The position numbers and the translations under genes are program-made. This document shows, one piece after another, positions 15,287-21,966 of a DNA stretch of 23,094 bases. Numbering within the stretch: position 1 is the stretch's first letter; each line of letters starts with the position of its first letter. The stretch is from Burkholderia sp. (GTDB lineage: Bacteria > Pseudomonadota > Gammaproteobacteria > Burkholderiales > Burkholderiaceae): NCBI RefSeq assembly GCF_018375725.1, contig NZ_JAHACR010000033.1, positions 1 to 23,094 of the forward strand, written 5' to 3'. The notes under the pieces were generated by a model. It was not told where the DNA came from. It made no database searches and saw nothing but the letters and a program-made list of their open reading frames with translations.

Positions 15287-15298
15287 AGGGTAAACCCT
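15287..15298 (-). promoter_or_regulatory. AGGGTAAACCCT palindrome upstream of the DUF4148 gene
   Basis: Five-base arms AGGGT/ACCCT around AA, about 95 bases before the start codon. A related GGGTGTACCC occurs at 17531-17540, upstream of the porin gene on the same strand. Confidence 0.45.
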
Positions 15299-15428
15299 TT
15301 GTTCCAGCATACAGCGTTGCACAACTGGCAACGATCGATGTCATGACTGGCGGCGATGTCGTTTGAATGGCATCAATCTGGCAACAATTGCTTACGCCGG
15401 TGATCGCTGCGTCACATGCAAGATGTTG

Positions 15429-15434
15429 TAGAAT
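15429..15434 (+). promoter_or_regulatory. Possible -10 element for the rnk transcript
   Basis: TAGAAT, 38 bases before the leader frame start. A matching -35 is not evident. Confidence 0.3.
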
Positions 15435-15471
15435 CGTAAGATTCGATTTCCACTGACGATTCATCTCAATC

Positions 15472-15606
15472 ATGCGCGCGCCTTCTTTTTCCGCTGCTTT
15501 GCCGTCCTGTCCGACCGGCACGCACGCGCGCACCAACCAACTGGCCCACCGCCCCGCTCGACGCACGGCACCCGCGCCGCTCGCCCCTGCCCGGCGCTTG
15601 ATCTGA
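15472..15606 (+). CDS. Possible 44-residue leader peptide upstream of rnk
   Basis: ATG at 15472 to TGA at 15606. The product (starting MRAPSFSAALPSC) is Pro/Ala/Arg/Thr-rich with no domain. There is no good ribosome-binding site. Its interest is positional: it ends 15 bases before a strong hairpin that precedes rnk, an arrangement seen in attenuators. It may equally be a chance frame in GC-rich DNA. Confidence 0.25.
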   Translation: MRAPSFSAALPSCPTGTHARTNQLAHRPARRTAPAPLAPARRLI

Positions 15607-15620
15607 CGGTTCAGCCTCCT

Positions 15621-15648
15621 CCCGGAGCCGCGTCAGTCAGGCTCCGGG
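15621..15648 (+). promoter_or_regulatory. Strong hairpin in the rnk leader
   Basis: Perfect nine-base stem CCCGGAGCC/GGCTCCGGG with a ten-base loop (GCGTCAGTCA). No U-run follows, so it is not a classical terminator. It ends 53 bases before the rnk start. Confidence 0.6.
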
Positions 15649-15701
15649 CGATCTACGTAGGCAAGCCCTGCCTGTTACTGCCGATCATTTGGAGAACTGC
15701 C

Positions 15702-16100
15702 ATGAAACAACGCCTTTATCAGCTGACCGAGCTTGACGTCGCACGCCTCGAAAAGCACGCCGAACACAATCCGCGCTTCCACGAGATGCTCGACACATTG
15801 CTGGAGCGCGCCGACATCGTCCAGTCGGATGCGATCAAGTCGAACGTCGTCACGATGCATTCGCAGATCACGCTGCTCGACGAACTCACGCACGAGCACA
15901 CGACCTGGACGATTGTTTACCCGGATGAAGCCAATCTCGAGCGCGGCTGCCTGAACGTTTTTTCTCCGGTCGGCATCGCGTTGCTGGGCATGCAGCGCGG
16001 TCAGCTGGTGAACATCGTGCAGCCGAGCGGCGAGAAAAAGCAGATGAAGATCGCGGAAATCGTGTTCCAGCCGGAAGCCAACGGCGAATATACGCGCTGA
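15702..16100 (+). CDS. rnk: Rnk, nucleoside diphosphate kinase regulator (GreA/GreB C-terminal-like)
   Basis: A 132-residue protein (E. coli Rnk has 136) with an N-terminal helical arm (about 1-50) and a C-terminal FKBP-like GreA/GreB domain (about 50-130). Rnk binds RNA polymerase near the secondary channel and is named for its effect on nucleoside diphosphate kinase levels. Seen: 'LTELDVARLEKHAEH' at the start, 'ITLLDELTHEHTTWTIVYP' (as 'ITLLDE' and 'TIVYP'), 'LNVFSPVGIALLGMQRGQ' and a final 'KIAEIVFQPEA'. It has a TTGGAGAA ribosome site, a strong terminator 35 bases after the stop, and a structured leader. Single-gene unit. Confidence 0.93.
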   Translation: MKQRLYQLTELDVARLEKHAEHNPRFHEMLDTLLERADIVQSDAIKSNVVTMHSQITLLDELTHEHTTWTIVYPDEANLERGCLNVFSPVGIALLGMQRGQLVNIVQPSGEKKQMKIAEIVFQPEANGEYTR

Positions 16101-16134
16101 CACGGCGCCGGGATCGTTTCCCGCCATACCGGAC

Positions 16135-16171
16135 AAAAAAAGCGAGGCACAGTGCTGGCCTCGCTTTTTTT
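16135..16171 (+). terminator. Terminator of rnk
   Basis: Stem GCGAGGC/GCCTCGC with a nine-base loop, flanked by seven A and seven T, so the stem can extend to 14 pairs. It is 35 bases after the rnk stop and symmetrical enough to work in both directions. Confidence 0.92.
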
Positions 16172-16262
16172 GCGCCTGCATCCGCTTGATCCCTTGCGCC
16201 ATTTGGCGCCCCTGCCATCGCTCGAAAAAGTGTCGGCCTATTTCAGGATGGATCCGCGGAAT

Positions 16263-16290
16263 AAAAAAAGGCGCCCGAAGGCGCCTTTTT
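16263..16290 (-). terminator. Terminator of the porin gene
   Basis: AAAAAGGCGCC-CGAA-GGCGCCTTTTT: an 11-pair stem with a four-base loop, with a T-run on the minus strand. It lies 28 bases after the porin stop codon and could also stop plus-strand readthrough. Confidence 0.9.
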
Positions 16291-16317
16291 CAGAGCTGGT
16301 CAAACCAGCAGTCACGC

Positions 16318-17391
16318 TTAGAAGCGGTGACGCAGGCCAACCGTTGCTGCGGTTTGGTTCATCGACGTGCTCGGCGCCGTGCTCATGTCGCCGTTGTAGA
16401 TCGATGCGTTCGCGCCGCTAGCACGCTGGTACACAGCTTCTGCGTACACGTCGGTGCGCTTCGACAGCGCGTAGTCAGCCTGCAGGCCAACTTGGTTCCA
16501 GTGAGCGCTCGTGTTGCTCAGACGTGCGTTCGTGTACGTGTAAGCAACGCCCAGACCCAGAGCCGGCGTCAGGTTGTACTTGCCGTTGACTTCGTAGTTG
16601 TCGAAACGCTGCGAGCCGCCAGCAACCGTGTTGTCCAGACGAGCTTGCGTCCATGCTGCACCGACTTGTGCCGGGCCGAATGCGTACGCAGCAGCTGCAC
16701 CGTACGTACGGACACGACCTTGAGCATTCAGCGTGTCGACTGCGCCGCCGCTAGCTTGGTTCGGGTTGTTCAGCTGCGAGTATGCGCCCGCGAGCTTCAG
16801 GCCTTGGTACTGGTACGACACGCCGCCGCTGTATGCACGGTTGTTGCCGAAGTTCGTGTTGTTCGAGAACGAGTACGTGCCGCCGAATTGCAGGCCAGCG
16901 TAGTTCGCGCTCGTGAACTTGACGGTGTTGTTAGCAGCGTAGCCACCGTTCGTGCTCAGGTTGTCGACGTTGCCGACGTGTGCGAAGTACGTACCACCCC
17001 AGCTGCCCGTTGCGGTCAGCGGAGCCAGGTAGTCAATGACGGAGTCATACTGACGGCCCAGGGTAACCGTGCCGTAGTTGCTCGACAGGCCAACGAAAGC
17101 CTGGCGGTTGAACATGCCGTTGTTGTTCGCGAACTTGCCGTTACCGAGGTTGAAGCCGCTTTCCAACGTGAAGATTGCCTTCAGGCCGCCACCCAGGTCT
17201 TCCGAACCACGCAGGCCGAAGCGGCTTTGGTCGATGCCGCCGCTGTGCATTTGCCACAGCGACTTGCCGCTGACGTTGCTTTGGTAAGCGATGCCTGCGT
17301 CCAGCACGCCGTACAGCGTGACGCTGCTTTGTGCGTGAGCGACGGTTGCGAACGATGCTGCAGCTGCTGCAACGATCAGAGTCTTGTTCAT
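16318..17391 (-). CDS. General porin, OpcP/Omp38 type (Gram-negative porin family)
   Basis: Outer-membrane trimeric beta-barrel channel for small hydrophilic solutes, 357 residues as in Burkholderia Omp38-like porins. A signal peptide ends at 'TVAHA' (about residue 20), followed by the porin opening 'QSSVTLYGVLDAGIAY'. Other family marks: 'SRFGLRGSEDLGGGLKAIF' (quoted 'SRFGLRGSEDLGGG'), 'NRQAFVGLSSNYGTVTLGRQY' (as 'RQAFVGLS' and 'VTLGRQYD'), and the C-terminal 'VGLRHRF' ending in Phe, required for barrel insertion. The ribosome site AAGGGAG is well placed. Codon use is restricted and lower in GC than neighbours, as expected for a highly expressed gene. The upstream region is AT-rich with candidate control sites. 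Confidence 0.95.
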   Translation of the reverse strand: MNKTLIVAAAAASFATVAHAQSSVTLYGVLDAGIAYQSNVSGKSLWQMHSGGIDQSRFGLRGSEDLGGGLKAIFTLESGFNLGNGKFANNNGMFNRQAFVGLSSNYGTVTLGRQYDSVIDYLAPLTATGSWGGTYFAHVGNVDNLSTNGGYAANNTVKFTSANYAGLQFGGTYSFSNNTNFGNNRAYSGGVSYQYQGLKLAGAYSQLNNPNQASGGAVDTLNAQGRVRTYGAAAAYAFGPAQVGAAWTQARLDNTVAGGSQRFDNYEVNGKYNLTPALGLGVAYTYTNARLSNTSAHWNQVGLQADYALSKRTDVYAEAVYQRASGANASIYNGDMSTAPSTSMNQTAATVGLRHRF

Positions 17392-17530
17392 TCGTGGAGC
17401 TCCCTTCTATAAAAAGAGGCAGGTCTTGCGACCTTGTTTCATTAAACGGTCTGCAACGGCCCGGAAACGCCAGCGATCCCGCTCGTTGGCAGTGCCCGGG
17501 TAGATGCCCGCTTAGGAACCGTGAGTTTAG

Positions 17531-17540
17531 GGGTGTACCC
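17531..17540 (-). promoter_or_regulatory. GGGTGTACCC motif upstream of the porin gene
   Basis: Four-base arms GGGT/ACCC around GT, followed by TAGGG, 140 bases before the porin start. Related to the AGGGTAAACCCT motif before the DUF4148 gene. Confidence 0.4.
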
Positions 17541-17621
17541 TAGGGAAGCCATTCACAAATAAAGAAATAAGCTTTTCCGATATCCGCAATAATAAAAACA
17601 GGATCACATCGCAAGTGCTTG

Positions 17622-17640
17622 TTTTCACTATTATTTTCAC
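17622..17640 (-). promoter_or_regulatory. Direct repeat TTTTCAC, 12-base period, upstream of the porin gene
   Basis: TTTTCAC at 17622-17628 and 17634-17640 (GTGAAAA twice on the coding strand), about 230-250 bases upstream of the porin start. Direct repeats about one helical turn apart suit an OmpR-like tandem regulator, but no regulator can be named. Confidence 0.3.
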
Positions 17641-18007
17641 ACTCTTGACGCCGTTTTTTTGGTCAACCCCACCTCACTATTCTTCTATGCGTGCGTCTTG
17701 ACGGTTGTATAGAAACAACAAGCAAAACGGCGAAAACCAGCGGAAACCGGCAATTTTTACCATTTTACACCGCAAATTGTAGGTCTGGTACGAATGAAAC
17801 ACCGCCGCCGCAACGCAAACGTAGGAGGATTGCGTCACGAAAGCTGCTGCTCCGAGACGTCGCATCCACTGCCACCACCAACCATGTCCTCGCCGGCCAT
17901 CGGGCTCGCGACGTGATATGCGGTAACAGCCTTAACCGGTCGTGTAATGCGACAGGCACACCGGTGCGCTAACGTAAGTCCACCTCAACCGCAGATCGGA
18001 GCCCGTG

Positions 18008-18385
18008 ATGAATCGACGCTCGCTATTACGTGCCATCGGATTGACCGCAGCCTTCGTCGGCACCGGTGCAGGCTGGCTGCGCTCCGCCGCGGCCCAGCCA
18101 GCCGCACCGGTCTACCGGCCATCCGGGCCGCATCGCGTACCGGGCGGGCCGCCCTACGACGATCGTCCGGGCGTCGCGCCGCCGCCGATGCGGCATGACC
18201 GCCGCCCGCCGCCGCCTCGGCCGCGGGGATATATATAAGTCGACGGCACGTGGCAATGGCAGCGCGGCCAATATGTATGGATTCCAGGTCGCTGGATCGC
18301 GCGGCGGCCGGGGCATCGCTGGATTCCCGGTTACTGGCGTCGCCACGGCACGGCGTGGATCTACGTCGACGGATATTGGCGCTGA
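18008..18385 (+). pseudogene. YXWXPGHW-repeat exported protein, interrupted by an in-frame stop
   Basis: The reading frame starts at ATG 18008 (GTG 18005 possible; CGGAG upstream) with a signal-type N-terminus 'RRSLLRAIGLTAAFVGTGAGW' (as 'RRSLLRAIGLTAAFVG') ending near 'SAAAQP', then a Pro/Arg-rich linker. It meets TAA at 18236-18238. The same frame continues at once with 'VDGTWQWQRGQYVWIPGRW', 'RWIPGYW' and 'WIYVDGYWR' to a TGA at 18383, which is the Trp/Tyr/Pro/Gly repeat of the YXWXPGHW family. The part before the stop (76 residues) lacks every repeat. The stop lies at the end of an AT-dinucleotide run (18229-18237). It is therefore a recent nonsense-type pseudogene, unless the stop is read through or is a sequencing error. 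Confidence 0.8.
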
Positions 18386-18779
18386 CCGAGTCCGAGTTCG
18401 GCAGGGCGGACGACGGGCAAGCATCGCCAGGCAGCGCTTCCCCATCACCGTGGTCAGCCAGCGAGGAACGGGCACGCCGGTTTATGCCGCCACATATATA
18501 TATCTGCACGCCCGCGCCGCCCCCGTTCGATACATTACCGATGCACGACTCGCCCGTTGCGGGCCAGTCCCTTGTGACGGTTGAGCGCGTCCTCGCGTGG
18601 CGTCATGCGCGCCGCGCCTGCAAGCGGCGCCGCCACGCCGGAATTCGCAGGTGCCGACGCACGGATCAACAGCGAACCGCTCACCATGCAGCGGTGACGC
18701 GTCCAGGCGATGCGGCCCCGGCTGGCAAGCACGCGCCAACGCCAAACCCGCACCGTGCCGGGCTGGCGTTGCCCGCACA
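18386..18779. other. 394-base intergenic region
   Basis: No gene. Contains an (AT)5 run at 18494-18503 and, at the right end, a long hairpin (18737-18771) just past the stop of the nitronate monooxygenase gene. Confidence 0.5.
18737..18771 (-). terminator. Hairpin after the nitronate monooxygenase gene
   Basis: Outer stem CAACGCCA/TGGCGTTG with a nested CCCG/CGGG, 8 bases beyond the stop codon. No T-run on the minus strand, so it may slow or help Rho rather than terminate alone. Confidence 0.4.
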
Positions 18780-19880
18780 TCAGTCCCGGAATGCCTGCAG
18801 CTGCCCGATGCTCGTCCGCATTTCGCGCTCGAGCCGGTCCACCAGTTCGCCGGCCGGCAACGACCTCGCCAGCGCGGCCGCCTGTCCACACCATTGCGCG
18901 CCATAGCCGAATTCACCCTCGGCTTTCGCGGCAGCATGGAGCGCCTTGCCCGCGTCGTAAGCGATCGGATAATCGGGCGTCTTCGGGGCATGCGGATCGT
19001 TGCCGAGTTCGGTCAGCTTGTTCACCATCCCGCGTGCCATTCGTCCGGAAATGGATGTCGTCCATGTCGTGCGGCGCGCGGCGTCACCGAGAATCGCGCG
19101 GCGATAACCGTCGTCGATCGACGTTTCCGGGCAGGGAACGAAGGCGGTGCCGAGTTGCGCGGCCTGCGCGCCGAGGGCGAGCGCCGCAACGATGCCCGCG
19201 CCATCCATGATGCCGCCGGCGGCGATCACGGGCAGCCGGCACGCGCCGACCAGCAGGCGCGTCAGCGCGAACGTGCCAAGACGGTCGTCGGCGCCATCCG
19301 GATCGAACAGGCCACGGTGCCCGCCCGCCTCGATGCCCTGCGCGACAATCGCGTCGACACCAGCCGCCTCGATTTTCGCCGCCTCGTCGAGGTTCGTTGC
19401 GCTGGCAAGCAACGTGATGCCGGCGCGCTTCAGCGCAGCGATGACATCGGCGGAGGGCAATCCGAAATGGAAACTGACGACCGCGGGTGCTTCCTCGACA
19501 AGCATCTGCTGCATCGCACGATCCACGACAAAGCTCGTATAGATCTCCGACAGCGACTCCGGCGGCTCCGCGCCGTATTTCCGGAACTCGGGCGCGAGCC
19601 AGTCCAGCCATGCGCGCTCGAGCCCGGCATCCGCATTGGCCGGCCGATGGCAGAACACATTGACGTTGAACGGTTTGCCGGTCAGCGCGCGCGTTTCCCG
19701 GATCATCTTGCGCGCGCCCTCGGCATGCGTCGCGCCGACGCCCAGCGAGCCGAGCCCGCCGGCATTCGAGACGGCGGCGGCGAGTGCCGGCGTACTGACA
19801 CCCGCCATCGGCGCCTGAATGATCGGCTGCTGAATACCGAGCCGGCGCAACAGCGCCCGGCCATCCGGTTGATGCGGCAT
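18780..19880 (-). CDS. Nitronate monooxygenase (2-nitropropane dioxygenase family)
   Basis: FMN-dependent TIM-barrel enzyme of 366 residues that oxidises alkyl nitronates such as propionate 3-nitronate to the carbonyl compound and nitrite. Family marks: 'QPIIQAPMAGVSTPALAAAV' near the start (quoted 'QAPMAGVSTPALAAAV'), 'NAGGLGSLGVGA', 'VVSFHFGLP', 'VDAIVAQGIEAGGHRG' with the catalytic-region His, 'VIAAGGIMDG' (phosphate binding of FMN) and 'LGTAFVPCPE'. I choose the ATG at 19880 because it has GGAGAG about eight bases upstream; an in-frame ATG at 19934 adds 18 unlikely residues. It stands alone. The closest characterised relatives are class I enzymes of Pseudomonas; substrate unproven. Confidence 0.92.
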   Translation of the reverse strand: MPHQPDGRALLRRLGIQQPIIQAPMAGVSTPALAAAVSNAGGLGSLGVGATHAEGARKMIRETRALTGKPFNVNVFCHRPANADAGLERAWLDWLAPEFRKYGAEPPESLSEIYTSFVVDRAMQQMLVEEAPAVVSFHFGLPSADVIAALKRAGITLLASATNLDEAAKIEAAGVDAIVAQGIEAGGHRGLFDPDGADDRLGTFALTRLLVGACRLPVIAAGGIMDGAGIVAALALGAQAAQLGTAFVPCPETSIDDGYRRAILGDAARRTTWTTSISGRMARGMVNKLTELGNDPHAPKTPDYPIAYDAGKALHAAAKAEGEFGYGAQWCGQAAALARSLPAGELVDRLEREMRTSIGQLQAFRD

Positions 19881-20458
19881 GTGGGTTCTCTCCGAACGGA
19901 ATCGGTCGTCGGCATCGGTTTCGTTCGCGGGCACGCGAACGATAACGCCCTGTCAGTTCCGGCATCGGAAAATCGCGGCCTTACGGCCGGGCGTCACGTC
20001 GGACGCCAGACAAGAAGGCGGGATACGCGGCCGTTCGAGCCACGCGGCGCCATCGGGATCCGCATGCACGCGACGGGGCCGGTCCGAAGCCGCCGAAACT
20101 GCGCACATGCTACGCCAGGTATCGCAGATTTGCGCCGTGGATCGCGGGCGCCCGCAGCATGCCTTGCCGTTCTCCGACATCGCATGCCGCCGATGTATCG
20201 CGCGGAATCTGGCCCGCCGTGACGCGATCCGACGCGTCACCCGGTCATGCCGGCAGATCCGGGAAGCGCCCGGCGGATGCCATACAGGCGCATCGAAGGC
20301 ATTCGCGGATGCCTTCGGTCGCATGACGTGTCTCGGAATACATCTCTTTGAGTGCCACGTCATGCACATGCGAAATGCGGGCGGGATGCGCTTACCTTCA
20401 ACGCAGTTCCTGGCAAGGCTGCCGCGCCCCGGCGTACGGCAGCCAGCCAGCCGCGAAG
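19881..20458. other. 578-base intergenic region
   Basis: Lies downstream of cbbY and upstream of the nitronate monooxygenase gene, both on the minus strand. Frames are open because of high GC but none has protein-like sequence. No clear terminator for cbbY was found. Holds the upstream region of the nitronate monooxygenase gene. Confidence 0.45.
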
Positions 20459-21223
20459 CTACACGTGCGACGGCGTACCGCGAACATGTGCGCGCCGCAA
20501 CGCATCGAGATCGACCCAGCCGCCCTCCACGCCGACAATCCCCGGTGGCAGCGGCTGGTCGGGATCGCCCAGGTTCGGCAGCACCATCAGTGCGTCGTCA
20601 AAGCGCTGCGATACCGTATACGCGGTAGTCGTAATCACGGTGGGAATACCCGCGGCGCGCGCCGCGCGCAAGCCGTTTTCCGAATCCTCGAGCGCGAGGC
20701 ATTCGGCTGCCGGCAAGCCGAGCTGCCGCAAAGCCGCTTCGTACACGTCGGGCGCCGGCTTCTTCACCTGCGCCGTCGACGCATCGCACACCGCGACGAA
20801 CCGCTTGCGCCAATCGGCGCCCAGCGGCCCGCTCAGCAGCGCGTCGATATTCGCCGGCGTGGTGGTGGTCGCAATTGCCAGCCGTATCCCGGCATCGTCG
20901 GCTTCGTCGATCAGGCGGTGAATGCCCGGGCGCAGCGGCACGTCGCCGGCCCGCACCCGATCGGCGTAGTAGCGGGTCTTGATCGCGTGGATCGCGTCGA
21001 TCGTCGCCTTGGCCTCGCTGCCGAGCACCTCCTCCGGCTCGGCGCAGTGCCAGTAATGCCAGATGCGCTCCTTGCCGCCCGCCACACTGAGCAGGCGCGC
21101 ATACAGCGCTTCGTCCCAATGCCAGTCGAGGCCGGTTTCGGCGAATGCGGCGTTGAACGCCTCGCGATGGGCTGCCTCGGTGTCCGCCATGGTCCCGTCG
21201 ACATCGAAAATAAGCGCTTGCAT
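20459..21223 (-). CDS. cbbY: CbbY-type HAD phosphatase
   Basis: HAD-superfamily phosphatase of 254 residues matching Cupriavidus CbbY as I remember it ('MQALIFDVDGT', 'HYW' region, 'PLRPGIHRLIDEA', 'AIATTTTPANIDALL'). CbbY removes the 1-phosphate from xylulose-1,5-bisphosphate, a misfire product that inhibits Rubisco. The four HAD motifs are visible: DVDGT (about 7-11), the 'ATTTT' Thr loop, the Lys in 'KKPAPDVY', and 'EDSENGLRAA'. Start at 21223 with GAGGAGG upstream; the in-frame extension to 21259 overlaps the ribosome site. It is last in cbbA-cbbE-cbbY, 28 bases after cbbE. Without Rubisco in view it could serve generic sugar-phosphate repair. Confidence 0.9.
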   Translation of the reverse strand: MQALIFDVDGTMADTEAAHREAFNAAFAETGLDWHWDEALYARLLSVAGGKERIWHYWHCAEPEEVLGSEAKATIDAIHAIKTRYYADRVRAGDVPLRPGIHRLIDEADDAGIRLAIATTTTPANIDALLSGPLGADWRKRFVAVCDASTAQVKKPAPDVYEAALRQLGLPAAECLALEDSENGLRAARAAGIPTVITTTAYTVSQRFDDALMVLPNLGDPDQPLPPGIVGVEGGWVDLDALRRAHVRGTPSHV

Positions 21224-21251
21224 GCGTCTGTCCTCCTCGCCGGTTCCCGAC

Positions 21252-21962
21252 TCACCCATTCACGGTGCCGCTTTCACGCGCGCGCTCGGCGCGGCTGCGC
21301 AGCCCGTCGATCACATCCCGGTAGTCCGGCGCGCCGAACACCGCAGACCCCGCCACCAGCGTATCCGCGCCGGCTTCCGCCACCCTGGCCACATTGTCGA
21401 GCTTGATGCCGCCATCGACCTCCAGTCGCGGCCGCTGGCCGGTGCGCGCCGCAACCTCGTCGATACGCTGCGCCGTCGCACGGATCTTCTTCAGTACCGG
21501 CTCGATGAATTTCTGTCCGCCAAAGCCGGGGTTGACCGACATCAGCAGCACGAAATCCAGGTCGTCCAGCAATTCGTCGAGCCATGTGAGCGGCGTGGCG
21601 GGATTGAGTGCGAGGCCCGCCCGGCATCCGCGATTCTTGATCTGGTGCAGCGTCCGGTGCACGTGATCGCTCGCCTCGGGATGGAAGCTGATCGAATTCG
21701 CGCCGGCCTGCGCAAACGAATCGACGAGCGCATCGACCGGGCGCACCATCAGGTGCACGTCGATCGGCAGCGACGTATGCGGCCGCAGCGCCTCGCACAC
21801 CATCGGCCCGACCGTCAGGTTCGGCACATAGTGGTTGTCCATCACGTCGAAGTGCAGCCAGTCGGCGCCGGCCGCCTCGATCGCCCGGACCTCCTCGCCC
21901 AGCCGCGCGAAGTCGGCGGACAGCAGGCTCGGGGCAATCAGCACGGAATTGAGCGCAGTCAT
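21252..21962 (-). CDS. cbbE: Ribulose-phosphate 3-epimerase (CbbE/Rpe)
   Basis: Interconverts ribulose 5-phosphate and xylulose 5-phosphate in the Calvin cycle and pentose phosphate pathway. TIM-barrel protein of 236 residues, normal length. Catalytic and metal-site motifs: 'IAPSLLSADFA' at the N-terminus, 'HFDVMDNHYVPNLTVG' (Asp and His), 'DVHLMV', 'MSVNPGFGGQKFI' and 'LEVDGGI' with the second catalytic Asp, then 'VAGSAVF' for phosphate binding. The start at 21962 has AGAGGAG upstream and lies 4 bases after the cbbA stop, so the two are translationally close. Named cbbE rather than rpe because of its neighbours; most Burkholderia carry another rpe elsewhere, which I cannot see here. Confidence 0.94.
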   Translation of the reverse strand: MTALNSVLIAPSLLSADFARLGEEVRAIEAAGADWLHFDVMDNHYVPNLTVGPMVCEALRPHTSLPIDVHLMVRPVDALVDSFAQAGANSISFHPEASDHVHRTLHQIKNRGCRAGLALNPATPLTWLDELLDDLDFVLLMSVNPGFGGQKFIEPVLKKIRATAQRIDEVAARTGQRPRLEVDGGIKLDNVARVAEAGADTLVAGSAVFGAPDYRDVIDGLRSRAERARESGTVNG

Positions 21963-21966
21963 CGCG

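Larger units (their letters stand above)
15195..15701. other. 507-base intergenic region between DUF4148 gene and rnk
   Basis: Contains the upstream motif of the DUF4148 gene (15287-15298), a possible -10 (TAGAAT, 15429-15434), a 44-codon leader-like frame (15472-15606) and a strong hairpin (15621-15648) before rnk. No other gene is visible. Confidence 0.5.
17392..18007. other. 616-base intergenic region between porin and Trp-rich gene
   Basis: Unusually AT-rich for this window between about 17550 and 17790, and contains the porin control region: the GGGTGTACCC motif (17531-17540) and two TTTTCAC repeats (17622-17640). I cannot fix a single porin promoter; a TTATTG-17-TATTTC pair on the minus strand near 17570-17595 is one weak candidate. 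No gene seen. Confidence 0.5.

Noticed and set aside
16186..17412. Plus-strand open frame of about 400 codons opposite the porin gene
   Set aside because: The translation is Val/Arg/Ala-rich noise complementary to a porin with signal peptide, barrel motifs and terminal Phe. The frame starts inside the noncoding region between two terminators.
18597..20222. Plus-strand open frame of about 540 codons opposite the nitronate monooxygenase
   Set aside because: No domain or ribosome site; the minus strand has a complete, motif-rich enzyme.
19953..20369. Minus-strand frame of 138 codons between the nitronate monooxygenase gene and cbbY
   Set aside because: Rich in Arg, Cys and Pro, no domain, no ribosome site, and several other frames are equally open.
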